Positions 9,599-19,227 of a DNA stretch of 64,000 nt are shown here, in pieces. The stretch comes from Pseudomonas arcuscaelestis (lineage in GTDB: Bacteria > Pseudomonadota > Gammaproteobacteria > Pseudomonadales > Pseudomonadaceae): NCBI RefSeq assembly GCF_016881005.1, contig NZ_JACOPV010000002.1:400020-464019 (forward strand), read 5' to 3'. A program made the translations under genes and the position numbers. The notes beneath the pieces were generated by a model. That model ran no database searches. It was not told where the DNA came from and was given only the letters and a program-made list of their open reading frames with translations. Every line of letters starts with the position of its first letter. The stretch's first letter is position 1.

Positions 9599-10194
9599 GC
9601 GTACCTGCGAGCTACTTCGAACAATTATTTGCCGGCAACGATGACCCATGGGCATTCCGCACCCGCTGGTACGAGAAGCGCAAACGCGAGGTGCTGCTCG
9701 CGAGTCTGCCACGCCAGCATTACCGACGAATATTCGAACCGGCATGCGCCAATGGTGAACTCAGTGCCGCATTGGCCGAGCGCACGACAAGCCTGCTGTG
9801 CCAGGACCTTGATAGCACCGCCGTCCACTTGGCGAGCGAACGCTTGCGCCCATGGCGCAATGCACATGTAAGCAAAGGCTGCCTGCCTGAGGACTGGCCG
9901 AGTGGTGAGTTCGATCTCATCGTACTTAGCGAGATCGGCTACTACCTCGATTCGCATCAGTGGCTGGAAGTATTGCAGCGAGCGCGGGCGAGCTTGAGCA
10001 GCGATGGCGTCCTGTTGCTGTGCCACTGGCTACACCCAATCGAGGGCTGTCCTCAAACCGGCCGGCAGGCGCATGAGCCGCTGGCCGAACACCTGACCCT
10101 GCACCGTCAGTTGCGCCATGAAGAGGCAGACTTTCTACTCGAACTCTGGTGCGTAACCCCCCACATCATCGACCTCGACGAGCCTTGCCAATGA
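9595..10194 (+). CDS. Class I SAM methyltransferase, NodS-like
   Basis: A 199-residue protein with a SAM-binding core: RRIFEPACANGELSAAL as motif I, LLCQDLDSTAV as motif II and GEFDLIVLSEIGYY as motif IV. The N-terminal YFEQLFAGNDDPWAFRTRWYE resembles NodS, the N-methyltransferase that acts on a deacetylated chito-oligosaccharide. That fits the deacetylase just before it. Start overlaps the previous stop as ATGA, stop overlaps the next start. The substrate is inferred. Confidence 0.9.
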   Translation: MSVPASYFEQLFAGNDDPWAFRTRWYEKRKREVLLASLPRQHYRRIFEPACANGELSAALAERTTSLLCQDLDSTAVHLASERLRPWRNAHVSKGCLPEDWPSGEFDLIVLSEIGYYLDSHQWLEVLQRARASLSSDGVLLLCHWLHPIEGCPQTGRQAHEPLAEHLTLHRQLRHEEADFLLELWCVTPHIIDLDEPCQ

Positions 10195-10856
10195 TTGCCG
10201 TGATCGTTCCCGCCCATAACGAAGAACAACTGCTCGGGGCCTGTCTACAGGCGCTGACCCAGGCCGCCCGGGCGGTTTCGGCGCTGGGAGAGCCGGTACA
10301 AATACTGGTGGTGCTGGACGATTGCAGCGACGCCAGTGAAACCATCGTGCTCCGCCATGGCGTAGAAAGTCTCAAGGTGACTGCGCGCAATGTTGGTCAC
10401 GCCCGCCGCGCGGGCGCAGCATTGATGCTAGAGAGAGGCGCCCGCTGGCTGTCCTTCACCGATGCCGACAGCTGCGTGCCCGCGCACTGGCTGCTGTGTC
10501 AGTTGGCATTTTCCGCCGACGCTGTGTGCGGCACCGTACATGTCGACACCTGGCAACCGCACCAGGACATGCTGCTGCGCGAGCGCTATCTGGCCCACTA
10601 TCAGGCGCGCGAGGGTCACCGCCACATCCACGGCGCCAACCTCGGTATCTGCGCTCGCGCCTACCAACGAGTGGGCGGCTTTCAAGCTATGGCACTCGAT
10701 GAAGACGTGCAACTGGTCAGCGACCTGCAACAGAGCGGCGCCCACATCGTCTGGACCGCCCGTAACAGTGTGGCGACCAGCAGCCGACGTGATTGCAAGG
10801 TCCGTGGTGGCTTTGGCGACTTTCTCAACAGCCTGGGCAATGCGCCTGCGGTGTAG
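10191..10856 (+). CDS. Glycosyltransferase family 2
   Basis: A 221-residue GT-A fold transferase. It starts IAVIVPAHNEEQLL, with DDCSDAS as the nucleotide-contact segment. FTDADSCVP, at about residue 88, provides the metal-binding DxD. It has no obvious membrane segments. The ATG at 10191 overlaps the methyltransferase stop; an in-frame extension to 10149 lies inside that gene. It closes the four-gene coupled set, which has the logic sugar transfer, deacetylation, N- or O-methylation and acyl oxidation. Confidence 0.92.
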   Translation: MIAVIVPAHNEEQLLGACLQALTQAARAVSALGEPVQILVVLDDCSDASETIVLRHGVESLKVTARNVGHARRAGAALMLERGARWLSFTDADSCVPAHWLLCQLAFSADAVCGTVHVDTWQPHQDMLLRERYLAHYQAREGHRHIHGANLGICARAYQRVGGFQAMALDEDVQLVSDLQQSGAHIVWTARNSVATSSRRDCKVRGGFGDFLNSLGNAPAV

Positions 10857-10944
10857 CCAGCCAGACATTTAAGAAACAGTGTTCACCGACACCAATGGCG
10901 TGCTGCGCTGGCGGCCTCGGCATGAGACGGCGTGGGCCAACTGA

Positions 10945-11805
10945 TCAGGCTTTTTTCCGTGGTTTGCTTGGGGGTGAAGTCTTCTTACTTGCGGGGGCTT
11001 TTTTTGCCGGAGCCTTGCGCCCGCCCAGGCTGCGTTTGAGCAGTTCGGTAAGATCGATGATATCTGCGCTTTTCTGCTCGCCTTCGCCTTCCAATGGGGC
11101 CACCGTGGCGATCTTGCCCTGATTGGCTTTCTCTTCGACCAGGGCCATGATGGTTTCCTTGAAGTCGTTGCGGTATTCGTCCGGGCTCCAGGTACCGCTC
11201 ATGTCCTCGACCAAGCGTTTAGCCATTTGTAACTCGCGTTTGTCGAGGCTTGAGTCACGTACGCTGGCGTCCAACTCCAGGCTGTCCAGGCTGCGCACTT
11301 CCTGCGGCCAACGCAGCGTGATCATGACCAGTGCATCTTCGAGCGGGCGCAACAGCGCCAGATGCTGCTGGGTGTGCAGCACGACCTTGGCCAAAGCGAC
11401 TTTGCCCGTACTCTGCAAGGTTTCGCGCAACAATGCATACACCTTGCCACCGCGCCGATCCGGGCTCAGGTAGTAAGGTGTATCGAACTGCTGCAAGGGA
11501 ATCTCGGCACTGTCGACAAACGAGAAGATATCAATGGTCTGGGTAGCCTCCGGGCGCGCCTTACGGATTTCGTCTTCACTGATCACCACGTAGCGCCCTT
11601 TCTCGTACTCCACGCCCTTGACGATATGCTCGCGGGAAATTTCCTTGCCTGTCACCTTGTTCACCCGCTTATAGCCAACCGGGTCCATACTGCGCTCGTC
11701 GAGCCAGTCGAAATCGACCCGGTCGCTACTGATCGCCGTGCTCAATGACACCGGGATATGCACCAGACCAAAACTGATCGCGCCTTTCCAGATAGCTCTG
11801 GCCAT
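10945..11805 (-). CDS. ku: Ku protein, NHEJ end-binding
   Basis: A 286-residue bacterial Ku homodimer subunit. It starts ARAIWKGAISFGLVHIPV, then has the Ku core ring (about 1-250) and a lysine/proline-rich tail (KKAPASKKTSPPSKPRKKA) typical of the DNA-binding extension. Ku binds DNA ends and recruits LigD. A strong GGAGGGAGAA site precedes the ATG. It faces the plus-strand cluster that begins with ligD, so the two NHEJ genes are convergent and 3.4 kb apart. Confidence 0.97.
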   Translation of the reverse strand: MARAIWKGAISFGLVHIPVSLSTAISSDRVDFDWLDERSMDPVGYKRVNKVTGKEISREHIVKGVEYEKGRYVVISEDEIRKARPEATQTIDIFSFVDSAEIPLQQFDTPYYLSPDRRGGKVYALLRETLQSTGKVALAKVVLHTQQHLALLRPLEDALVMITLRWPQEVRSLDSLELDASVRDSSLDKRELQMAKRLVEDMSGTWSPDEYRNDFKETIMALVEEKANQGKIATVAPLEGEGEQKSADIIDLTELLKRSLGGRKAPAKKAPASKKTSPPSKPRKKA

Positions 11806-11883
11806 GATGTTCTCCCTCCGGCAATTGAATAGTGCTTGTCTGTCTGACTACGACGCTGCGTGAAGGTTTTTCTGCGCCGACGA

Positions 11884-12792
11884 TCAGGGCAGCGGATTGC
11901 CCCCTGTGACCCCGAATATTTCACCGGTGATGTAGCTCGACTCCTGGCACGCCAACAGCACATAAAGCGGTGCGCATTCCGCCGGTTGCCCAGGACGCTT
12001 CATCGGCGTATGGCCACCAAACTTGGGGATTTTCTCGTCCGGTTGGCCACCACTGGGCTGCAGCACGGTCCAGATCGGTCCTGGTGCTACGGCGTTAACG
12101 CGAATTCCGCGCTCGATAACCTGCTTGGCCAGCGCCTTGGTAAAGGCGACGATGGCCGCTTTGGTGGTGGCGTAGTCGAGCAAGGTCGCCGAAGGATCGT
12201 AGGACTGGATCGAGGCGGTAATGATAATGGTCGCCCCCGCCGGCATCAGCGGCACTGCCGCCTGGCAAAGCCAGAACAGCGCATAGACGTTGGTCTTCAT
12301 GGTCGCGTCAAATTGCTCGCTGCTGATCTGCCCTACCTCCTTGCGCGCGACCTGTTTGCCAGCGACGTTGACCAGAATATCCAATCCGCCAAGCTGTTCA
12401 TGGGCCTGATCGACCAGTTCACGGCAAAATGCCTCGTCTTTCAAATCACCGGGCAGGGCAATCGCGTGACGGCCCTCGGCCTCGATGAGCGCAATCACCT
12501 CGCGGGCATCTGGTTGTTCGACCGGTAAGTAGTTGAGAACGATATCGGCGCCTTCGCGGGCAAACGCGATTGCTACCGCGCGGCCGATACCGGAGTCGGC
12601 GCCAGTGATCAAAGCCTTGCGCCCCTTGAGTCGACCGAAGCCCTGATAGCTTTGCTCACCATGGTCGGGCTTGGGCTTCATGTGCTGATCCAGGCCCGGC
12701 GCTGCTTGCGACTGCGCCGGAAACGGCGGTTGCGGGTACTGGGTAAGCGGATTCTGCATCTGGTACTGATTGCGGGACTTGTCGCTGGCCAT
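11884..12792 (-). CDS. SDR family oxidoreductase, YghA / general-stress type
   Basis: A 302-residue SDR with a hydrophilic, glutamine- and proline-rich N-terminal extension (about 45 residues) before [20 protein letters not shown]. The catalytic region is [23 protein letters not shown]. The C-terminus [14 protein letters not shown] is typical. This extended form matches YghA and Bacillus general-stress dehydrogenases. It lies 78 bases upstream of ku on the same strand, as a possible stress-induced unit. GGGAG precedes the ATG. Confidence 0.93.
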   Translation of the reverse strand: MASDKSRNQYQMQNPLTQYPQPPFPAQSQAAPGLDQHMKPKPDHGEQSYQGFGRLKGRKALITGADSGIGRAVAIAFAREGADIVLNYLPVEQPDAREVIALIEAEGRHAIALPGDLKDEAFCRELVDQAHEQLGGLDILVNVAGKQVARKEVGQISSEQFDATMKTNVYALFWLCQAAVPLMPAGATIIITASIQSYDPSATLLDYATTKAAIVAFTKALAKQVIERGIRVNAVAPGPIWTVLQPSGGQPDEKIPKFGGHTPMKRPGQPAECAPLYVLLACQESSYITGEIFGVTGGNPLP

Positions 12793-12988
12793 TGTTTAAC
12801 TCCCAAATCGCATTCAGCGCCAGCGTGGCGCTGCTTATCTTTGGAAGTAACTCCAGCGCCAAGGTTTGCTAAATCTTCGGCGATGTCCGACCAGTGGTCG
12901 TGGGTGTAAAAAAGCTGAACTCTACTGGCGCTTTCCCCTCGAAAAACTAATCCCCCCACATTGTTTTGGATACACGGAGAGCTTCGGT

Positions 12989-13276
12989 ATGAGAAACGTA
13001 AGCCGGGCGTGTCAGACCTGCCTGCAGATCGATTTCGTCCAGGACACGCTGTTCGGCCCGATCGCCCATAGCGCGGAGTGCGAAGTGCAACTGGCGCCAC
13101 TGAACCTCAATGGCCAACCCGGCTTGCAAATGCAGGTGCGCGCCCCGGTCCCAGCCAAGCTCGAACGCTCGCACAGTGTTGCGTTTATCTGGGAGGGGCG
13201 CACGTATCGCGGGATCGTCCACTACCATCGACAGTGCGATGATGGAGGCCTGCAACTGCAACTTGAACTGCAGTAG
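12989..13276 (+). CDS. Conserved small protein of unknown function
   Basis: A 95-residue soluble protein (RNVSRACQTCLQIDFVQD...). It begins with a CxxC pair and is otherwise beta-rich (ECEVQLAPLNLNGQPGLQMQV; YRGIVHYHRQCDDGG). I do not recognise the family. The ATG at 12989 is chosen because GGAG lies 9 bases upstream; longer in-frame extensions to 12866 cross the divergent promoter region. Codon use fits its neighbours. Confidence 0.7.
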   Translation: MRNVSRACQTCLQIDFVQDTLFGPIAHSAECEVQLAPLNLNGQPGLQMQVRAPVPAKLERSHSVAFIWEGRTYRGIVHYHRQCDDGGLQLQLELQ

Positions 13277-13364
13277 TTATTACCCGCGGCAAGCCTTCTA
13301 GAGCGGGAGTTCAGCCTACTTTTGATTTTGATCTACCCGCCCCGCCAGTCGAATGAAGCAGATA

Positions 13365-15002
13365 TCAAGCGATGGCAGCGTCTACCAGCTCCTGGGCTTC
13401 GGCTACCAGGCGCTGCAGATGCGCTTCGTCGATGAAGCTTTCTGCATAGATCTTGTAGATGTCTTCAGTACCCGATGGGCGCGCCGCAAACCAGCCATTG
13501 GCGGTCATTACCTTCAAGCCACCAATAGCCTGATTGTTGCCTGGCGCATGGCTGAGAATCTGCTCGATTGGCTCACCGGCAAGCACTGTCGACTTCACCT
13601 GCTCCGGTGCCAGTTTGCTCAGCAGCGCCTTCTGCTGTGGGTTGGCCTTGGCTTCAACGCGGGTGGCGAAGGGCTCACCCAGTTCAGCGGTCAATTCAGC
13701 ATACGCCTGGCTCGGATCGCGCCCGGTACGTGCAGTGATTTCCGCGGCCAGCAGCGCCGGGATCAGGCCGTCCTTATCGGTGGTCCAGACGCTGCCATCT
13801 TTGCGCAGGAACGAGGCACCCGCACTTTCTTCACCGCCAAAGCCCAGGCTGCCGTCGAACAGGCCGTCGGCAAAGAACTTGAACCCTACTGGCACTTCGT
13901 ACAAGCGACGGCCCAGGCGCGCAGTAACGCGGTCGATAAGGCCGCTGCTCACCACGGTTTTGCCGACTGCAGCATCCGGGCGCCACTGCGGACGATGCTG
14001 ATACAGGTAGTCGATGGCCACCGCCAGGTAATTGTTCGGCGCCAATAGGCCGTTCGGCGTCACGATGCCGTGGCGGTCATGGTCCGGGTCGCAGGCAAAC
14101 GCGACATCAAAGCGCTCACGCAGGCCGATCAGGCCTTGCATGGCGTGAGGTGAGGAAGGGTCCATGCGGATCTGACCATCCCAATCCACGCACATGAAGC
14201 GGAAGGTTGGGTCGACTTCGGTGTTGACCACTTCCAGATTCAGCTTGTAGTGCTCGGCAATCGCCGACCAGTAGCGCACACCAGCACCGCCCAGCGGATC
14301 GACGCCCAGTCGCAGGTTGGCGTTGCGGATAACGTCGAAATCGATCACGTTTTCCAAGTCGGCGACATAGCTGCTGACGTAATCGTGACGATGTGTGGTG
14401 CTCGCCTGCAGCGCCTGTTCGTGGTCGATGCACTTAATGTCTTTGAGGCCGGCGGCGAGCAACTCATTGGCCTTGGATTCAATCCATTTGGTCACGTCGC
14501 TGTCGGCCGGGCCACCGTTGGGTGGGTTGTATTTGAAACCACCGCTTTGTGGCGGGTTGTGCGAAGGCGTGATGACGATGCCATCGGCAAGGCCACTGCT
14601 GCGCCCACGGTTGTAGCAGATGATGGCGTGGGACACTGCCGGGGTCGGCGTGTACTCGTCATCCTTGGACAACATGACTTCAACCCCATTGGCTGCCAGC
14701 ACCTGCAAGGCACTGGCCGTTGCCGGGGTCGACAGCGCATGCGTATCGGCGCCTACGAACAATGGGCCATCGATACCCTTGGCCTGACGGTACAGGCAAA
14801 TAGCCTGGCTGATGGCCAACACATGGTGTTCGTTGAAGCTCAGGTCCAACGAGCTGCCCCGGTGCCCGGAGGTGCCGAATGCAACGCGCTGAGTAGCGAT
14901 GCTGGCATCGGGCTGGCCGGTATAGTAGGCGGTCAACAGGCGCGGGATATCTACCAGCACGGACGCTGGAGCCGGTTTGCCTGCCAAAGGACTGAGCTTC
15001 AT
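13365..15002 (-). CDS. pgm: Phosphoglucomutase, alpha-D-glucose-specific
   Basis: A 545-residue enzyme interconverting glucose-1-P and glucose-6-P for glycogen, trehalose and surface sugars. The phosphoserine loop is [11 protein letters not shown] near residue 58. The metal loop CDPDHDRHG, the sugar loop [12 protein letters not shown] and the phosphate-contact loop ARPSGTED near the C-terminus are all present. Length fits Pgm. The ATG at 15002 follows TTGAGG; the longer frame to 15077 lacks homology. Confidence 0.96.
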   Translation of the reverse strand: MKLSPLAGKPAPASVLVDIPRLLTAYYTGQPDASIATQRVAFGTSGHRGSSLDLSFNEHHVLAISQAICLYRQAKGIDGPLFVGADTHALSTPATASALQVLAANGVEVMLSKDDEYTPTPAVSHAIICYNRGRSSGLADGIVITPSHNPPQSGGFKYNPPNGGPADSDVTKWIESKANELLAAGLKDIKCIDHEQALQASTTHRHDYVSSYVADLENVIDFDVIRNANLRLGVDPLGGAGVRYWSAIAEHYKLNLEVVNTEVDPTFRFMCVDWDGQIRMDPSSPHAMQGLIGLRERFDVAFACDPDHDRHGIVTPNGLLAPNNYLAVAIDYLYQHRPQWRPDAAVGKTVVSSGLIDRVTARLGRRLYEVPVGFKFFADGLFDGSLGFGGEESAGASFLRKDGSVWTTDKDGLIPALLAAEITARTGRDPSQAYAELTAELGEPFATRVEAKANPQQKALLSKLAPEQVKSTVLAGEPIEQILSHAPGNNQAIGGLKVMTANGWFAARPSGTEDIYKIYAESFIDEAHLQRLVAEAQELVDAAIA

Positions 15003-15095
15003 GCAAAACCTCAAGAAAGATGTTCGGGGGTCAAAAATGCAGAGTTTACTGGCACTTTGACAAGCACGCGATGGCAATGCTCCCCTACCCCATGA

Positions 15096-17357
15096 TTATT
15101 TATGTTGCGGCGCCCACCAGGTCGGAAACATGCCTTGCACACGGGGTTCGGCGAAGCGGTCATCGATGAGCATGACCATGCCCTTATCGTCAGTACCGCG
15201 GATCACCCGACCCGCCGCTTGAATGACTTTCTGTACGCCGGGATACAGGTAGGTGTAGTCGAAGCCTGCGTCGAACAATCGAGCCATACGCTGTTTGATT
15301 TGCTCATTGACTGGATTCACCTGGGGCAATCCAAGGGTGGCGACAAACGCCCCGATCAACCGCGTACCCGGCAAGTCCACCCCCTCACCGAAGGCTCCGC
15401 CGAGCACGGCAAAGCCGACCCCGCGCCCTTGGGCCTGGAAACGTTGCAGGAAACCCTGGCGCTGGCTTTCATCCATGCCCGGTGCCTGACGCCACTGGAC
15501 AATCTGCGGATGCTCGGCAGCGAGCAGCGCGGCTACCTGTTGCAGGTATTCGAAACTGCTGAAAAATGCCAGGTAATTGCCGGGTTCCAAGGCATATTGC
15601 GCCGCAATCAGCTCGACGATCGGCGCAATCGAGGCGGCGCGATGCTGATAGCGGGTAGAAACATTGCTTACCACCTGCACGCGCAATTGCTCGGCGGCAA
15701 AGGGCGACGCTACGTCCAGCCAGGCGGTGTCTACCGGCATACCGAGCAAGTCGGTGTAGTAATGTCTGGGGCTCAGGGTTGCGGAAAACAACGTTGCACT
15801 GCGAGCGCTGGCCATACGCGGGCCTATCTGTGCCGCGGGGACCACATTGCGCAGGCACAAGGTCGAAAGGCTGCGCTTGCCCGGCCCTTGGCGCTTACTG
15901 ATATCAAAAATGAAATGGCCGTCGTACAGCTCGCTGATGCGGATGAACTGCAAGGCATCGAAGAGAAACTGCAACAGCGCCGGATCGACCCCAGTGGGTT
16001 GCTGATTCAGTTGCTCCTGAATCAAACCGACACAATGCTGCAGCACCTTGAGGAACGCCTCTGGTAGTTCATCGACCACCCGATACGGCATCAGCTGTGT
16101 ATTGTGCAAGGCGTTCCATTGACGATTGAGACGATCCAGGGCGCTGCCCATGCCGGCGGGTTTGCTTTTACGCAAGGCCTGCAATTGCCACTGGTCGAAG
16201 CTGGCGCTGTACATCTGCCGCGCACGCTCCACCAGGTTGTGCGCTTCATCCACCAGCAACGCCACGCGCCACTGATTGACCTGGGCAAGGCCGTGCAGCA
16301 AGGCGCTTTGGTCGAAGTAGTAGTTGTAGTCGGCCACCACCACGTCAACCCATCGTGCCATTTCCTGTCCCAGGTAATAGGGGCAGACCTGATGCGCCAA
16401 GGCGACTTCGCGCAGTGCAGCCTTGTCGAGAATGGACAGCGCCAGGGCAGCCTGTCGAGCAGCCGGCAAGCGGTCGTAGAAACCCTTGGCCAGCGGGCAG
16501 GCCTCACCGTGGCATGCAGTGCCGGGGTATTCGCACGCCTTGTCGCGAGCCACCAGTTCCAGGCTGCGCAGGGCAATACCAGGCGCGCTGTCATGGACCT
16601 GATGCAAGGCTTCCAGAGCGAGCGCGCGGCCGGGGGTTTTGGCGGTCAGGAAGAAGATTTTATCCAACTGCTGCGGGACCATGGCCTTGAGCAACGGGAA
16701 CAAGGTGCCAAGGGTCTTGCCGATGCCGGTGGTCGCCTGCGCCATCAGGCAGCGTCCGGTACTGACTGCCTTGTAGACGGTTTCAGCGAGTTCACGCTGG
16801 CCTCGACGGAATTGACCATGGGGAAACCCCAGGTTGTGCAGGCCAGTATCACGCAACGCCAGACGCTGCAGTTGTTGCTCGGCCCATTGCAAAAACAACT
16901 CGCACTGGGCATTGAAGAACTGTTCAAGTTCAGGGGCTGTGCAATGCTGTTCGATCAGCGTCTGGCTGTCGCTGTCGACATTCAGGTACACCAGGGCCAC
17001 ATTGATTTCGCCAAGCTGACGTTGCTGACAGAGCAACCAGGCATAGATCTTTGCCTGGGCCCAATGCAACTGACGATGGTTGTCCGGCTGGCGCGCCAGC
17101 TCACCGCGGTAGGTTTTTATCTCCTCCAGACGGTTGAGCTGCGGATCATAACCATCTGCCCGGCCACGCACCTGCAACGCACCGAACTGCCCTTGCAGAC
17201 TGACCTCAGCCTCATAGTCCGGCCCGCGTCGCGCCACGACGCGTTGATGGCCGCTGATCCCCTCCTGCGCGGTGGGTGAAGGGGTGAAGCGCAGGTCGAG
17301 GTCGCCAACCTTGGCGCTGAACTCACACAGCGCCCTTACCGCCACGCGATAACTCAT
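15096..17357 (-). CDS. DinG/XPD-type ATP-dependent DNA helicase with nuclease-like N-terminal domain
   Basis: A 753-residue superfamily 2 helicase. Walker A is ATTGIGKTLG (near residue 213) and the DEAH box is LVDEAHNLVE. Four cysteines (CEYPGTACHGEACP then HQVCPYY) are spaced as the iron-sulfur cluster of XPD/DinG helicases. The C-terminal motif VI is QAAGRVIRG. The first 150 residues carry VRGRADGYDP followed by LEEIKTYRG, a D...ExK arrangement like a PD-(D/E)XK nuclease. The start overlaps the FAN1-like gene as ATGA, so the two are translationally coupled repair proteins. Confidence 0.92.
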   Translation of the reverse strand: MSYRVAVRALCEFSAKVGDLDLRFTPSPTAQEGISGHQRVVARRGPDYEAEVSLQGQFGALQVRGRADGYDPQLNRLEEIKTYRGELARQPDNHRQLHWAQAKIYAWLLCQQRQLGEINVALVYLNVDSDSQTLIEQHCTAPELEQFFNAQCELFLQWAEQQLQRLALRDTGLHNLGFPHGQFRRGQRELAETVYKAVSTGRCLMAQATTGIGKTLGTLFPLLKAMVPQQLDKIFFLTAKTPGRALALEALHQVHDSAPGIALRSLELVARDKACEYPGTACHGEACPLAKGFYDRLPAARQAALALSILDKAALREVALAHQVCPYYLGQEMARWVDVVVADYNYYFDQSALLHGLAQVNQWRVALLVDEAHNLVERARQMYSASFDQWQLQALRKSKPAGMGSALDRLNRQWNALHNTQLMPYRVVDELPEAFLKVLQHCVGLIQEQLNQQPTGVDPALLQFLFDALQFIRISELYDGHFIFDISKRQGPGKRSLSTLCLRNVVPAAQIGPRMASARSATLFSATLSPRHYYTDLLGMPVDTAWLDVASPFAAEQLRVQVVSNVSTRYQHRAASIAPIVELIAAQYALEPGNYLAFFSSFEYLQQVAALLAAEHPQIVQWRQAPGMDESQRQGFLQRFQAQGRGVGFAVLGGAFGEGVDLPGTRLIGAFVATLGLPQVNPVNEQIKQRMARLFDAGFDYTYLYPGVQKVIQAAGRVIRGTDDKGMVMLIDDRFAEPRVQGMFPTWWAPQHK

Positions 17358-19027
17358 GGTGTCTGCGCAATCCAGCGCACATGGCATACCTCGATGGGCA
17401 AGCCATGTTCAGTGCAGAAATCGATCCAGCGCAGTTGGTTGTCCTGAAGGCGATCACCCGGCCCCTTTACTTCGATCATGCGGTAGCGCTGCTGCTCGGG
17501 CCAGAACTGGATCAGGTCGGGCATGCCGGCACGATTGGCCTGAATATCCTCCAGCAAACGTTCGAAACAGCGCTTCAAATGCAGTGCCGGCAGGCAAGCC
17601 AGCGCCTGATCGAGCAAGACCTGGTCAAGTCCCTGCCAAAACACAAAAGGCGATTGCAAACCCTGCTTGGCAATAAAGTTCCGGCGGATGGTCTGCCGGT
17701 AGCGGCCATCGTCCAGTTGCTCCAGGCAATCGCTGAACAAAGCCATGCGACGCACCTGAAATTCAGGGTCGTGCAAGTCCTGCGGTGCACTCTGGAACGG
17801 GTGAAAGAAGGCGCCGGGCAGCGGCGCAAAAATGGCTTCCCAACACAGCAGGCCGAACAGGCTGTTGAACAGCGTGTTTTCGACGTAATGCACCTGGCCA
17901 CCCTCCTGCTCCAGGTGCACTTGCACTGCCCGCTCGACGCCCAACAATGCCTGCTCGACCGGTAATTGCAGCTCGATCAAAGCGGTTGAGGGCTTTGCTC
18001 GTCGCGGCTGCGGCGGACCACCGAGTTTGCGCTGCAATCGCGGCAGAATCCGCGCCAGCGCTTGAACCTCGATTGGGCCTGCCGGTTGCGCGGCAACTTG
18101 CATGGCCAACACATGCGCCTCTGACCATTGCTCACAGCGTTCAAATACTCGGATACGGCGAATTCGCGCCTGGAGGTGCTGGCTGCGCGGGTAGATCTGC
18201 AAAGCCAGGTTCCAGTCGCCCAGGCGTTCGCTGTACTGGCCCAACTGGTACAGCAGCCGGGAACGTCGCCGTAGCAGCCATGGATTGTCGCTCTGCAAGG
18301 TCTCTAGTTGAGTCAGCACTTGCTGCGCCGTAAAGCCCTGTTCCAGCATCTCGGCGCAGCGGTGCAAGGCCAGGGCCAGGTCAACATCCCCGCGGTGCCT
18401 CAACGCCCTTGATTGCTCACTGAACGCCACCTGTTCATAACGCATCAACCCCAAGTCCGCGAGAACGAACTCCGACCAATCCTGATAGAGATTGCCGAAG
18501 AACAACAGGCGAAAACGGTCGCACAGCGCTTGCAACTGCAACGTAAGGATGGGTTCGGCAAAGTCTGGCAACCAGTCGTGCAAAGGTCGCGGCGTAAGCT
18601 CAAGCGCCTGCAATTGGGCAAAAAGCTCAGTCTTGGCCGCCCGCGGACGAGGCAGGTGGGCGCAAAATCCGCTGGCGATTTCATCCTTGCGCAACACTTG
18701 AAACAGCTGCTCGAGACTCAAAGGGCTGTCATCGGTAACCCAGCCGTGTTCCAGCAAAGGTTGCAGTGCCGGCAAGGGTTCACCGATTTCTGCGTAGGCG
18801 AGCTTACTTGGACGAAACAGTTCACCCTTGCGCATTACCATGCGCACCAGCAACGCCTGGGAGGGACGCGGCTGCTCGGCGAACTGGCCAATGAAGGTTT
18901 GCTCGGTTTCGTTCAGCAAATCGGCGTAGCGCAGACCGATCCAGTGCAGCACTTGCTGGAAGTTGTACAGGTAGTAAAACGGGTCATCGACAGAATGAGC
19001 AATCACGGCAAGGCTACTGGCAGGCAT
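17354..19027 (-). CDS. FAN1-like VRR-NUC domain nuclease
   Basis: A 557-residue protein. The C-terminal VRR-NUC domain has a metal site at MPDLIQFWPE...MIEVKGPGDRLQD. The N-terminal and middle parts, including repeated helical regions around residues 200-300, match bacterial FAN1. In Pseudomonas FAN1 is a structure-specific nuclease for flaps and interstrand crosslinks, of about the same length. The start at ATG 19027 is used; a GTG at 19036 is possible and neither has a strong Shine-Dalgarno site. Coupled to the helicase downstream. Confidence 0.92.
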   Translation of the reverse strand: MPASSLAVIAHSVDDPFYYLYNFQQVLHWIGLRYADLLNETEQTFIGQFAEQPRPSQALLVRMVMRKGELFRPSKLAYAEIGEPLPALQPLLEHGWVTDDSPLSLEQLFQVLRKDEIASGFCAHLPRPRAAKTELFAQLQALELTPRPLHDWLPDFAEPILTLQLQALCDRFRLLFFGNLYQDWSEFVLADLGLMRYEQVAFSEQSRALRHRGDVDLALALHRCAEMLEQGFTAQQVLTQLETLQSDNPWLLRRRSRLLYQLGQYSERLGDWNLALQIYPRSQHLQARIRRIRVFERCEQWSEAHVLAMQVAAQPAGPIEVQALARILPRLQRKLGGPPQPRRAKPSTALIELQLPVEQALLGVERAVQVHLEQEGGQVHYVENTLFNSLFGLLCWEAIFAPLPGAFFHPFQSAPQDLHDPEFQVRRMALFSDCLEQLDDGRYRQTIRRNFIAKQGLQSPFVFWQGLDQVLLDQALACLPALHLKRCFERLLEDIQANRAGMPDLIQFWPEQQRYRMIEVKGPGDRLQDNQLRWIDFCTEHGLPIEVCHVRWIAQTP

Positions 19028-19227
19028 CAATGACACTGGTTATACATACAGACCATCACCTTTGGCAACCTGCTGAAGCGCCACTGATCGGCAAGTAGAG
19101 TCGATCGGCGGTTGCGTGGATAACAACAACCCTATTCTCACAGGGTGCAGACCCAAGCCGCGCTCATCCACTATCACAGCGATTCCAAGGCGCGCAATCG
19201 AAGCGAGGGTGACCAATTGAACGTGGG

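Noticed and set aside
15102..17279. Long plus-strand frames (15102-16067 and 16104-17279)
   Set aside because: They are shadows of the helicase gene on the minus strand: no ribosome binding site and no family resemblance, while the minus frame has complete helicase motifs.
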